Shown here: positions 19,365 through 27,224 of the stretch, one piece after another
Layout: the number at the start of each line of letters is the position of its first letter
How positions within the stretch are numbered: position 1 is the stretch's first letter
Assembly: GCF_900187385.1 (NCBI RefSeq)
Contig: NZ_FYEY01000001.1
Span: 4,216,001 to 4,280,000, forward strand
Length of the DNA: 64,000 nucleotides
DNA from: Streptomyces sp. 2114.4
Lineage (GTDB): Bacteria; Actinomycetota; Actinomycetes; Streptomycetales; Streptomycetaceae
Direction of reading: 5' to 3'
Notes under the pieces: model-generated
Database searches by the model: none
Seen by the model: the letters and a program-made list of their open reading frames with translations, nothing else
What the model was told of the DNA's origin: nothing
Translations under genes and position numbers: made by a program

Positions 19365-19437
19365 GCGCTCGTAGCTTAACGGATAGAGCATCTGACTACG
19401 GATCAGAAGGTTGCAGGTTCGAATCCTGCCGAGCGCA
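19365..19437 (+). tRNA. tRNA-Arg (ACG)
   Basis: Acceptor GCGCTCG pairs with CGAGCGC, the D-arm reads TAGCTTAACGGATAGAGCA, the anticodon loop is CTACGGA (anticodon ACG, read as ICG after deamination), and the T-loop is GGTTCGAATCC. Position 73 is A. The wobble A is the substrate expected for the TadA encoded near 55.5 kb in this window. Confidence 0.95.
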
Positions 19438-19446
19438 CAGCAGACC

Positions 19447-19480
19447 AAAGCCCCCGCCGGGTCACCCGGACGGGGGCTTT
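19447..19480 (+). terminator. Rho-independent terminator after tRNA-Arg(ACG)
   Basis: AAAGCCCCCG and CGGGGGCTTT form a stem closed further by CCGGGT/ACCCGG, and the 3' side ends in TTTG. Confidence 0.85.
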
Positions 19481-19821
19481 GTCGTGCCGGTCTTGAAGTC
19501 GCCGGTTCGAACTCGATCGGCTGGCCCCGTGGCTACGGACTCAAGCGAGTACGGCAAGGCGATCCCGTTGCCGGCAGCCCATCCGGGGGGAAGAGCGAGC
19601 GGGCTCTTGACCGGATCCAGGCCACTCATGCCGGCCGGTCGTTCGCGACTGTTCGGCAAGCCCTGGTCGAGGCGCTGGACGATGAAGGCGCCCAACGGGT
19701 CGTACCGCAGGTCATTGATGAATGCGCCCGGCGGATTTCTGAGGGGCCGGGCCACCTCTCGCTCTGACCTCCGCGCATGTGCAGCTCGGGTCGGTTGGGC
19801 GGCGGAGGGGAGCCGGGGGCT
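19481..19821. other. Gene-poor stretch between tRNA-Arg and the P-loop gene
   Basis: About 340 bases without a clear gene. A plus-strand frame near 19640-19767 gives a plausible helical fragment (VRQALVEALDDEGAQRVVPQV, ending CARRISEGPGHLSL) but has no start signal or known relatives, so it may be a decayed gene end. GGTTCGAACTCGATCGGC near 19504 resembles a tRNA T-arm only superficially. Confidence 0.3.
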
Positions 19822-20496
19822 TCAGCGGGGTGGGAGGTCGATGAGGTCGGTGAGGTGGTGGCGGACGTGGGTGGCGGTTTGGGAGGCGTTGAGGTGGGAT
19901 GCGTCCACGGTGAGGACGTGCCATGGGGTGGTGGCCAGGAGGCGGCGGGTCAGGGCGGTTTCGTGGCGTAGGTGGGTGGCGGCCGAGGTGAGGTCGTGGA
20001 CGGAGCGGGTGCCGGGGGAGGCCGCGAGTTTGCTGACGTACCAGTTGGCCCAGGCGGGGCCCTCGCGGGTGAGGGCTCGGTGGAGGGCGGTCGAGGGGTC
20101 GTCGTGCAGGTAGACCACGGTCACCTGGGTCGGTTCCACGGCGGTGGTCAGCTCGTGCAGGACCTGCGTGATGGAGGGCTCGTCGTGGCCCCAGGCCACC
20201 AGGGAGGGGATGAAGGGGAGCAGGGCGTCGGTGACCAGGACGTCGATGCCGGCGGCGCGGGATTCGGCGAGGTGGGCGCGGGTGGATTCGATCAAGGTCT
20301 CGGGGCGGACGCTGTTGTTGCCGTCAGCGAACTCTTCGGCCACGGGGCGGAAGGCGGGGCGGGTGAGGATGTCGGCCTCTTGGAAGTGGTCGACCGTCGC
20401 TCCGGTGTCCTTCAGCCAGGCGGCCAGGTGGCGGCAGAGGGTCGACTTTCCGACGCCCGGGCTGTTGCCGATGACTGCTATCAGGTGCTTCGTCAT
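19822..20496 (-). CDS. P-loop NTPase, nucleoside/shikimate-kinase-like
   Basis: 224 residues from the ATG at 20496, placed just before AVIGNSPGVGKSTLCRHLA, a canonical Walker A motif; the frame upstream has poor coding character. A Walker B-like strand is IDVLVTDALLPF, with TVVYLHDDP later, and an Arg-rich lid region follows (RALTREGPAWANWY). The layout fits small P-loop kinases such as the AAA_33 or deoxynucleoside-kinase-like groups. The substrate is unknown. It sits alone between tRNA-Arg and tRNA-fMet. Confidence 0.75.
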   Translation of the reverse strand: MTKHLIAVIGNSPGVGKSTLCRHLAAWLKDTGATVDHFQEADILTRPAFRPVAEEFADGNNSVRPETLIESTRAHLAESRAAGIDVLVTDALLPFIPSLVAWGHDEPSITQVLHELTTAVEPTQVTVVYLHDDPSTALHRALTREGPAWANWYVSKLAASPGTRSVHDLTSAATHLRHETALTRRLLATTPWHVLTVDASHLNASQTATHVRHHLTDLIDLPPR

Positions 20497-20612
20497 GGCG
20501 GCAGCCTTGCATGGGGGGAGAGGGTGGCGTCTGTTTTCTGCCTCAACTTGGTTGTTGCGGTGGTGAGTTGAGTGGAGGGGGCATGGGCGCGGGAGGGCGG
20601 CGGAGGAAACGA

Positions 20613-20642
20613 TTAGGCATTGGCGGGGGAGTGGCGTAATGT
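20613..20642 (+). promoter_or_regulatory. Probable promoter of initiator tRNA
   Basis: TTAGGC at 20613-20618 and TAATGT at 20637-20642 are separated by 18 bases, and the -10 ends 12 bases before the tRNA. The same GTAATGTT string lies about 45 bases before tRNA-Arg (19313-19320), supporting a shared housekeeping -10 element. Confidence 0.45.
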
Positions 20643-20654
20643 TCAGTTCACCGA

Positions 20655-20728
20655 CGCGGGGTGGAGCAGCTCGGTAGCTCGCTGGGCTCATAACCCAGAG
20701 GTCGCAGGTTCAAATCCTGTCCCCGCTA
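20655..20728 (+). tRNA. tRNA-fMet (CAT), initiator
   Basis: It begins CGCGGGGTGGAGCAG, has the three consecutive G-C pairs in the anticodon stem (GGG CTCATAA CCC) and an unpaired first base (C1 opposite T72), the two hallmarks of bacterial initiator tRNA. The anticodon is CAT. Confidence 0.95.
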
Positions 20729-20734
20729 CTGATA

Positions 20735-20775
20735 GCCGCAGGCCCAGTGGAATTTTCTTCCGCTGGGCCTGCGGC
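20735..20775 (+). terminator. Rho-independent terminator after tRNA-fMet
   Basis: GCCGCAGGCCCAG pairs with CTGGGCCTGCGGC around an AT-rich loop and is followed by TTTTG. Confidence 0.9.
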
Positions 20776-20829
20776 TTTTGTGCGTTCGGGTTCGGGTTCG
20801 GGTTCGGGCGCGGGCCTGGGGAGTACGGG

Positions 20830-21621
20830 TCAGTCGTGGGCCGGTGGGGGTGGGGTCGTGTAGTGGGCGGCCGGGCCGGCGTGGGGGTGGGCCAGGGCGG
20901 GGTGGAGGAGCAGGTCGTCGTCGTAGTCGCCGTTGTTCTGGTGGCGGAAGGGCAGCGGCTCGGTGGTGGGGAGGGTGTGGAGGCGCTTGCGCAGGCGGGT
21001 GGCGGCGGTCGCGTAGGCGGTGGGGGTGGTGCGGTCCGCGCCGGGGATCAGGAGGGGTGGGACGACGGAGATCCCGGTGTACCAGAGGGTGCCGTGCTGG
21101 AGGGGGAAGAGGAGGTCGTTGAGGTCTCCGTTGACGCCGCGCGGCCCGAGGGTGGCGGCGCGGGCGCCGGCGGTGGTGAGGACCATGGCGCGCTTGCCGG
21201 TGAGTCTGCCGTCGCCGTAGCGCTGGGGGCGGCCGGTGGCGGGGTCGGTGAGGCCGAAGGCGAAGCCCTTGACGAAGACGCGGTCGAACCAGCCCTTGAG
21301 GATGGCCGGCATGCCGTACCACCAGAGCGGAAACTGGATGATCAGCGTGTCCGCCCAGATGAGTTTCTGCTGCTCGGCTTCGATGTCGGGGCTCAAGTGG
21401 CCGTTGGCGTGGGCGCGTTCCGAGGCCGTGCCGATCAGGAGGCGGTCGGCCGGGTCATGGCCGTAATCGGCGGCGTCGACCACCGGGTTCCACTTCATGG
21501 CGTAGAGGTCGGAGACGCGGTACTGGTGGCCGTGGTCGTCGAGGGTGCGCAGCCCTTCGGCCAGGAGGGCACAGCTCAAGGAGCGCTGGTCGGGGTGGGC
21601 GAACAGCCAGAGGACCTTCAT
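20830..21621 (-). CDS. NAD(P)H dehydrogenase (quinone)-like flavoprotein
   Basis: 263 residues from the ATG at 21621 (an in-frame GTG at 21630 adds three). The flavodoxin-like fold of the NQO/KefF family is plain: MKVLWLFAHPDQRSLSCAL, then ADTLIIQFPLWWYGMPAILKGW with FDRVF, and VLTTAGA. It should reduce quinones or similar electrophiles by two electrons using NAD(P)H with FAD or FMN. The last 40 residues are His/Pro-rich and non-conserved. It is divergent from a GlxA-type regulator across a short region with an inverted repeat, so the regulator probably controls it. Confidence 0.85.
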   Translation of the reverse strand: MKVLWLFAHPDQRSLSCALLAEGLRTLDDHGHQYRVSDLYAMKWNPVVDAADYGHDPADRLLIGTASERAHANGHLSPDIEAEQQKLIWADTLIIQFPLWWYGMPAILKGWFDRVFVKGFAFGLTDPATGRPQRYGDGRLTGKRAMVLTTAGARAATLGPRGVNGDLNDLLFPLQHGTLWYTGISVVPPLLIPGADRTTPTAYATAATRLRKRLHTLPTTEPLPFRHQNNGDYDDDLLLHPALAHPHAGPAAHYTTPPPPAHD

Positions 21622-21658
21622 GTCCTCCACTGTCCCGGGAGCGTGGGCGGCATACGAG

Positions 21659-21693
21659 TGGCCCGATGGCCATGGTGTGCAAGGATCGGGCCA
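21659..21693. promoter_or_regulatory. Inverted repeat TGGCCCGAT-N17-ATCGGGCCA between divergent genes
   Basis: A perfect 9-bp inverted repeat (21659-21667 and 21685-21693) spans the start of the GlxA-type regulator, 38 bases upstream of the quinone reductase. It is well placed to be the operator for both genes. It also argues that the regulator starts at 21693 or later. Confidence 0.55.
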
Positions 21694-22790
21694 TGGGTGG
21701 CGCGATGGAGAGCGGTAGGCGCAGTGGTGGTGGCAGCCGTGGAGGTGGCGGCAGTAGTGGGGGTGGGAAGGTGCGGGCCGTTCCCGGGGGTGGACGGAGG
21801 CATCGGGTGGCGGTGCTGGTGCGGGACGGGATGCTGCCGATCGAGGTCGGGATCGTGCACCGGATCTTCGGGGAGGCCCGGTCGGCGGGTGGGGAGCGGC
21901 TGTACGAGCTGGTGACCTGCGCCTTGGAGCCGGGGGAGGTGCGTACGGACACGGATTTCACGGTGAATGTCGCACACGGTCCCCAGGCGCTGGCGGCGGC
22001 CGACACCGTGGTCGTGCCGGCGTCCGGGGCGGATTACGGGTGGGGGGAGGGCGGAACTACGGGGCGGCTGAGTCCGGCGATGGCCGCGGCGCTGGGCCGG
22101 ATCCGGCCCGGGACCCGGATCGCGTCGATCTGTACGGGGGCGTTCGTGCTGGCCGCGGCCGGGTTGCTGGACGGGCGGCGGGCGACCACGCACTGGCGGT
22201 CGGTGGAGGACTTCCGGCAGTTGTTCCCGGCGGTCGAGCTGGATGCGGATGTGCTGTACACGGATGAGGGGGAAGTGCTGACCGCGGCGGGGGTCGCCTC
22301 CGGGATCGATCTGTGTCTGCACATGGTCCGGTGCGATCACGGGGCGGCGGTGGCCAACGATGTGGCGCGGCGGACGGTCGTGCCGCCGCACCGGGAGGGC
22401 GGGCAGGCGCAGTACATCCGGCGGCCGGTGCCGGAGCCTCGGGAGGCCTCCACGGGGGTGGCGAGGGCTTGGGCGCTGGAACATCTGGACCGGCCGCTGA
22501 GCCTGCGGGAGCTGGCGGCGCGCGAGTCGATGAGCGTACGGACCTTCACCCGGCGGTTCCGGGACGAGGTCGGGGTGTCGCCGCTCCAGTGGCTGACGCA
22601 GCAACGGATCGAGCGCGCACGGCAGTTGCTGGAGGAGACGGAGCTCACGGTGGACCGGATCGCGGCGGAGGCGGGCTTCGGGACGGCGGCCTCGCTGCGG
22701 ATGCATCTGCAGGCGGCGTTGGGGGTGTCGCCGCGGGCCTATCGGAGGACGTTCCGGGGGCTGGGGGGCGCGGACGAGGGCGGGGCCTGA
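21693..22790 (+). CDS. GlxA family transcriptional regulator (DJ-1/PfpI plus AraC)
   Basis: 365 residues from the ATG at 21693, which has AAGGA seven bases upstream; ATGs at 21666 and 21705 are alternatives. After a Gly-rich start, residues about 35-200 form a DJ-1/PfpI-like domain (VAVLVRDGMLPIEV, ICTGAFVLAAAGLLDGRRAT). The C-terminus (about 255-355) is an AraC/XylS pair of helix-turn-helix motifs (LSLRELAARESMSVRTFTRR and LTVDRIAAEAGFGTAASLR). The nucleophile elbow Cys is present. GlxA-like proteins are activators; the adjacent divergent quinone reductase is the likely target. Confidence 0.88.
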   Translation: MGGAMESGRRSGGGSRGGGGSSGGGKVRAVPGGGRRHRVAVLVRDGMLPIEVGIVHRIFGEARSAGGERLYELVTCALEPGEVRTDTDFTVNVAHGPQALAAADTVVVPASGADYGWGEGGTTGRLSPAMAAALGRIRPGTRIASICTGAFVLAAAGLLDGRRATTHWRSVEDFRQLFPAVELDADVLYTDEGEVLTAAGVASGIDLCLHMVRCDHGAAVANDVARRTVVPPHREGGQAQYIRRPVPEPREASTGVARAWALEHLDRPLSLRELAARESMSVRTFTRRFRDEVGVSPLQWLTQQRIERARQLLEETELTVDRIAAEAGFGTAASLRMHLQAALGVSPRAYRRTFRGLGGADEGGA

Positions 22791-22918
22791 GGCGGGTCGG
22801 GCACGGAGCGGGGGAGGGGACGGGGTGGTGGTGTGAGGCCCGACGGCGGGGTGTGGGCCGAGGCCCGTCGGTGACTGGGGGCGGGGGCGTTGTCAGTGGG
22901 TGGTCGTACGCTGGCGGT

Positions 22919-24019
22919 GTGTGGCGATGTACGGGACCGCGCTGGTCAGGTGGCGGGCCGGGGCCGGGGCCGGAGGGGCGGTTCGGGCAGCGGCTCGGCT
23001 GGTACTGCGCCGAGCGGAGCGAGGAGCGGGTGAGCATGCTCCCCGCGGGTAAGGTGCTGGCGTTCGCCGCGCAGGGGGAGCGGCGCTGCCTGGGCGTACG
23101 GCGGGGCGCACGCCGGATCGTGTGCCCGTACGGTGCGGTGCTCGACGGGGCGAGTGCCAAGGACCAGTGCGCCCGGTGCGCCCAGTTGGACCGGTCGCGT
23201 TCGGTGGCCGCGGACACCATGGCCGATGATCCGCGCCCCTACGGCGTCTACCTGGCGTACTTCGGTCCCGGAATGCTCAAGGTGGGGATCACGGCCGTCG
23301 AGCGCGGCCCGGCCCGGCTGGTGGAGCAGGGGGCGGTGGCGTACGCCTGGCTGGGGCGCGGGCCCCTGATGGCGGCGCGGCGGGCGGAGGCGCTGCTGGG
23401 GAGCGCGCTGGGGGTGCCCGACCGGTTCGGGAAGGCGGCGAAACGGGCGGCTCGTGGGGCGCTGCCCCCGGTGCCGGAACGGGCCGCCGAGCTGGCTCAA
23501 CTGCACGGGGCGGCACGGAGGTTGCCGGGCTGGCCGGAGACGCTTCAGCCGTTGGAGTTCGCCTGTGCGGACCATACGGAGCTGTTCGGGCTCGACCGTA
23601 TTCCGGGGGTGGTGGCGGAGCTGGGCGGGATGACGTCCGGGGAGGAGATCGTGGGGGAGGTGCTGACCGGGGTGGGGCCCGATGTGTATCTGCGGCTGGT
23701 GGGGGATGGGGATGGGGACGAGGAGGAGGGCGGGGGTGAGGTGGCAGGGGCCGCTGGAGTGGGCCGGGGGGCTGTGTCCGGCGTGGTCGGTGGGGTGGCC
23801 GGCCGGGGTGGTGCGGCCAGCGGGACCGGCGGGGCGAGCACGGCCGGTGGGGCGAGCACGGCCGGTGGGGTGGTTGCCGTGATGGATGCGCGGGTGTTGT
23901 CGGGGTGGGTGCTGGGGGCGGCAGCGGGGCGGGTAACGACGGTGCCGGTGCGGGCCGTGGGCTCCGGGACGGGGGAGCGGGAGGGGGAGGAGAAGGGGCG
24001 TCAGGAGGGGTTGTTCTGA
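22919..24019 (+). CDS. DUF2797 domain protein with GIY-YIG-like core
   Basis: 366 residues from the GTG at 22919; the upstream open frame is a shadow of the GlxA gene. It opens with WRCTGPRWS, as DUF2797 proteins do. A Cys cluster follows (CPYGAVLDGASAKDQCARC), then YGVYLAYFGPGMLKVGIT, which has the spacing of a GIY-YIG nuclease core, and RAEALLGSALGVPDRF. The last 110 residues are Gly/Ala-rich with a repeated GASTAGGAST. No function is established for the family. It stands alone downstream of the GlxA gene, in very G-rich flanks. Confidence 0.75.
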   Translation: MWRCTGPRWSGGGPGPGPEGRFGQRLGWYCAERSEERVSMLPAGKVLAFAAQGERRCLGVRRGARRIVCPYGAVLDGASAKDQCARCAQLDRSRSVAADTMADDPRPYGVYLAYFGPGMLKVGITAVERGPARLVEQGAVAYAWLGRGPLMAARRAEALLGSALGVPDRFGKAAKRAARGALPPVPERAAELAQLHGAARRLPGWPETLQPLEFACADHTELFGLDRIPGVVAELGGMTSGEEIVGEVLTGVGPDVYLRLVGDGDGDEEEGGGEVAGAAGVGRGAVSGVVGGVAGRGGAASGTGGASTAGGASTAGGVVAVMDARVLSGWVLGAAAGRVTTVPVRAVGSGTGEREGEEKGRQEGLF

Positions 24020-24536
24020 AGGCAGGGGTAGGGGCAGCAGGGGCAGGGGTCCGACTGGGCGGCTGGGCGGGCGGGCCCGCCCAGGCCGAGGCGGGGACTT
24101 CAGGGGTGGCGGACGGCGGGAATGTTGCGTCCTTTGGGCTTGCGGGGGCTTGTGGGGGCTCGCGGGGCTTGCGGGGGCTGTGGGGGCTGTGGGGCGTGCG
24201 GCAAAGAGGTTGGTGGGGGTTGTTCCGGGCCGGGTGGGGGCGTTTAGATGCTGTGTGCAGGTAGGTCGGGGCGCGGTAGCCGGGGGTGTGGGCTGGGCGC
24301 TTTGGGCCGGTCAGCGTGAGTCGTCGGATGGGTGAGTTGGCGTCGGCTGGGCGCGTGTCGCGTGGGCGTTGGTGTGTGCGTCGGCTGGGTGTGCCGTGCC
24401 TGCTTGTAGTGGAGGGGCCGGCTCGCGGCGGGGGCGGCGTTCTGCCTGCGGGCGTAGTGGCCGGAACGGTAGCGGTCGGGACCGTAGTGGGCGGTCGGAA
24501 ACGTAGCGGTCAAAACCGTATGGGGAGGGGCCCGGC
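24020..24536. other. Gene-free G-rich region with G-tract repeats
   Basis: About 517 bases without a supported gene. From about 24139 to 24200 the plus strand repeats GGGGGCT/GGGGCTTG-type units with at least six runs of four or more Gs, a strong G-quadruplex pattern. From 24460 to 24525 three imperfect copies of a unit like ACGGTAGCGGTCGG occur just before the amidohydrolase and may bind a regulator. Confidence 0.5.
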
Positions 24537-25412
24537 GTGGCGGAGGGTGATGAGCGGGTCGGCGCGTTCTGGCGGGAGTTGGGGCTGCCGGGGCTGATCG
24601 ATGTGCATACGCACTTCATGCCCGAGCGGGTGCTGGCGAAGGTCTGGGCGTACTTCGACGCGGCCGGGCCGCTGGTGGGCCGGGCGTGGCCGATCACGTA
24701 CCGGTTCGAGGAGGAGGAGCGGCTGGCGGTGCTGCGTGGCTTCGGGGTGCGGGCGTTCACGTCGATGATCTATCCGCACAAGCCGGCTATGGCGCAGTGG
24801 CTGAACGGCTGGGCGGCCGACTTCGCCTCCCGTACACCGGACTGCCTGCGGACCGCGACCTTCTTTCCGGAGGACGGCGCCGCGGCGTATGTGCGGGACG
24901 AACTGGACGGTGGGGCGCGGGTCTTCAAGGCGCATGTGCAGGTGGGCGGTTACGACCCGACCGATGCACTGCTCGACTCCGTGTGGGGCGCCCTCGCGGA
25001 GGCCGGTGTGCCGGTGGTGATCCACTGCGGGTCGGACCCGGCGCCGCGCACACACACCGGGCCCGAGCCGATCGGGCGGCTGCTGGCCCGCCACCCTCGG
25101 CTGCGACTGATCATCGCGCACATGGGGATGCCGGAGTACGCCGATTTCCTGGACCTGGCGCAGCGCTATCCGGGTGTACACCTCGATACGACGATGGTCT
25201 TCACGGACTTCTCCGAGCGGAGGGCGCCGTTCCCGCGGGCCGAACGCCACCGGCTCACCGACCTCGGCGACCGGGTGCTGTTCGGCAGCGACTTTCCCAA
25301 CATCCCCTATGGCTACGCCCATGCGCTGGAGGCGCTTGACCGGCTGGAGCTGGGTGAGGAGTGGCTGCGCGGCGTCTGTTACGGGAATGCGGCCCGGTTG
25401 TTCGGGGTGTGA
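24537..25412 (+). CDS. Amidohydrolase 2 family metal-dependent hydrolase
   Basis: 291 residues from the GTG at 24537, preceded by GGGGAGGGG. All metal ligands of the TIM-barrel amidohydrolase-2 (ACMSD-like) family are visible: DVHTHFMP (HxH), VVIHCGSD (His), IIAHMGMPEY (His) and LFGSDFPNIP (Asp). The enzyme should be a cytosolic decarboxylase or hydrolase acting on a small carboxylate or lactone; the substrate cannot be told. It is monocistronic. Confidence 0.88.
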   Translation: MAEGDERVGAFWRELGLPGLIDVHTHFMPERVLAKVWAYFDAAGPLVGRAWPITYRFEEEERLAVLRGFGVRAFTSMIYPHKPAMAQWLNGWAADFASRTPDCLRTATFFPEDGAAAYVRDELDGGARVFKAHVQVGGYDPTDALLDSVWGALAEAGVPVVIHCGSDPAPRTHTGPEPIGRLLARHPRLRLIIAHMGMPEYADFLDLAQRYPGVHLDTTMVFTDFSERRAPFPRAERHRLTDLGDRVLFGSDFPNIPYGYAHALEALDRLELGEEWLRGVCYGNAARLFGV

Positions 25413-25497
25413 CCCCTCCTGGCGGCGCTGTATTCCCGGGGTGCTCAGGGGCTTCTGAGCTGTGTACGGGACGGGTTCGGCGGCGCGTTCAGGGCAG

Positions 25498-26130
25498 CTA
25501 GGACGGGCGCGGGGCAGCGGTGGTGGATGCGGGGGCGGCTGCCGGTGTGGCTGCGGGTTCGGATGTGGCTGCGGGTCCGGATTCGGGTTCGGATGCGGCT
25601 GTGCCGGTGGCTGCCGCCAGATGGGAGAGGGCCGCGCGTAGTTCGGAGAGGGTGGCCTCGTCCGTCACGCGTTCCGTAGTGGGGTCGATCTTCGGGCTGA
25701 TGGCGGGGATTTCGCGGCAGGCGGCCTGGATGACCTCGCCGGTCATCATGCGCAGGATCTCGCGGAGCTGGGCGTTGGCGTGGTCGCCGCCGGTGGGGGA
25801 CGGCGAGGCGGTGATCACCGCGACCGGCTTCGAGACGCATTCGCCGCTGCTGACCAGCCAGTCGAGGGCGTTCTTGAGGACGCCGGGGACGCCGTGCGCG
25901 TACTCGGGGCTGACGATGAGCAGGGCGTCGGCCGTCGCGACCTGGGCGCGCAGGGCGGCGACGGGTGCGGTGGGGGTGGCGTCCTCGCCGTCCAGATCGG
26001 GGTTGAAGTGCGGGAGGGCGCCGATGTCCGCGGTAGCGGTCGGGCCGTCCCAGAAGGCGAGCGCGGAGCGCAGCACCGCGCCGTTGGAGGAGCGCGCACG
26101 CAGACTGCCGGAGAGGGCGAGGAGTCTCAT
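25498..26130 (-). CDS. NADPH-dependent FMN reductase
   Basis: 210 residues. The N-terminus MRLLALSGSLRARSSNGAVL is the FMN phosphate-binding loop, and LLIVSPEYAHGVPGVLKNALDWL is the second flavin-contact motif of the SsuE/ArsH/chromate-reductase family. Residues 165-210 are a low-complexity tail of Ala/Pro/Glu (SEPAATPAAAP) unlike the core. A general quinone, chromate or azo reductase role is likely. Monocistronic. Confidence 0.88.
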   Translation of the reverse strand: MRLLALSGSLRARSSNGAVLRSALAFWDGPTATADIGALPHFNPDLDGEDATPTAPVAALRAQVATADALLIVSPEYAHGVPGVLKNALDWLVSSGECVSKPVAVITASPSPTGGDHANAQLREILRMMTGEVIQAACREIPAISPKIDPTTERVTDEATLSELRAALSHLAAATGTAASEPESGPAATSEPAATPAAAPASTTAAPRPS

Positions 26131-26365
26131 GCGGTGACGGTATAGGGGTTGGTGCCGGGCTGCGAATGTGCTGGTCAGGGCGATTGTCAGTGGGGGGTGC
26201 GATGCTGAGGAAGTGGTGATCGACCTGGGCCGCGCGGGGGCGGCCCAGGTCGGTCATGGGCCGCGCGCGGCCTCGCTCGATGGCCTCGGTCAAGGGCCTC
26301 GCTCAGTGGCGCCGGACAACGTCCGGGACCCTGGGGAGAGGCCTCGGACGGCGAAGTACGGGGAA

Positions 26366-26383
26366 TTCTCAGGAGATTCACAG
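26366..26383 (+). promoter_or_regulatory. Direct heptamer repeat, probable response-regulator box
   Basis: TTCTCAG (26366-26372) and TTCACAG (26377-26383) repeat with an 11-base period, the spacing used by OmpR/PhoB-family regulators, 46 bases before the response regulator start. Autoregulation is the simplest reading. Confidence 0.5.
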
Positions 26384-26428
26384 AAAGGCGCAAGGGAGCT
26401 CTCACGGGGGCGGGTCAGGGTCACGGGC

Positions 26429-27220
26429 ATGACCGTGACTTCGTCGTCCCAAGCGTCGTTTCGTATCCCGGCTACGGGCTCGTCCTCCAGGGGCGCGCCC
26501 GAGAAGCAGCCGGCGTTGTCGCGGCCCGACGGCAGTCCGCTGCGGGTGCTGGTCGTGGACGACGAGTCCTCGCTCGCCGACCTGTTGTCCCTCGCCCTGC
26601 GTTATGAGGGCTGGGACATCCGCTCGGAAGGGGACGGGGCGGGAGCGCTGCGCTGTGCCCGTAGTTGGCGGCCGGATGCGGTGCTGCTCGATGTGATGCT
26701 GCCGGACATGAACGGGCTGACGGTGCTCGGGCGGTTGCGGCGGGAACTGCCGGACGTACCAGTGCTGTTCCTGACCGCCAAGGACGCGGTCGAGGACCGG
26801 ATCGCCGGGCTGACGGCGGGCGGCGACGACTACGTCACCAAGCCGTTCAGCCTGGAAGAGGTGGTGGCCAGGCTGCGGGGGTTGCTCCGCCGGGCCGGTG
26901 CGGCCGCGGCCCGGAGCGAGTCGCGGCTGACGGTGGGCGATCTGGTGCTCGACGAGGACAGTCATGAGGTGTGGCGGGACGGCCAGGAGCTCCATCTCAC
27001 CGCCACCGAGTTCGAGTTGCTGCGCTATCTGATGCGCAACCCGCGGCGGGTGCTGAGCAAGACCCAGATCCTCGACCGGGTCTGGAGCTACGACTTCGGC
27101 GGCCAGGCCAACGTCGTGGAGCTGTACATCTCCTACCTGCGGCGGAAGATCGACGCGGGGCGGACGCCGATGATCCACACCCGGCGCGGCGCGGGCTACC
27201 TCATCAAGCCGGGCGGGTAG
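26429..27220 (+). CDS. OmpR/PhoB family response regulator
   Basis: 263 residues from the ATG at 26429; the frame is open further upstream but without coding character. The receiver domain (about 35-150) has VLVVDDE, the phospho-Asp in VLLDVMLPDMNG, LFLTAKD and VTKPFSLEE. The C-terminal winged helix (about 165-260) has LTATEFELLRYLMRNPRRVLS and the recognition part NVVELYISYLRRKID. It is followed after four bases by its sensor kinase. Confidence 0.92.
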   Translation: MTVTSSSQASFRIPATGSSSRGAPEKQPALSRPDGSPLRVLVVDDESSLADLLSLALRYEGWDIRSEGDGAGALRCARSWRPDAVLLDVMLPDMNGLTVLGRLRRELPDVPVLFLTAKDAVEDRIAGLTAGGDDYVTKPFSLEEVVARLRGLLRRAGAAAARSESRLTVGDLVLDEDSHEVWRDGQELHLTATEFELLRYLMRNPRRVLSKTQILDRVWSYDFGGQANVVELYISYLRRKIDAGRTPMIHTRRGAGYLIKPGG

Positions 27221-27224
27221 GCCG

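Noticed and set aside
19365..19530. tRNA-Arg as an attachment site with GGTTCGAACTCGATCGGC as att copy
   Set aside because: Only GGTTCGAA matches the tRNA 3' half; no integrase is present in the following region.
22313..22918. Upstream extension of the DUF2797 frame
   Set aside because: It runs antiphase through the AraC domain of the GlxA gene and is not conserved; the family begins with the WRCTG segment.
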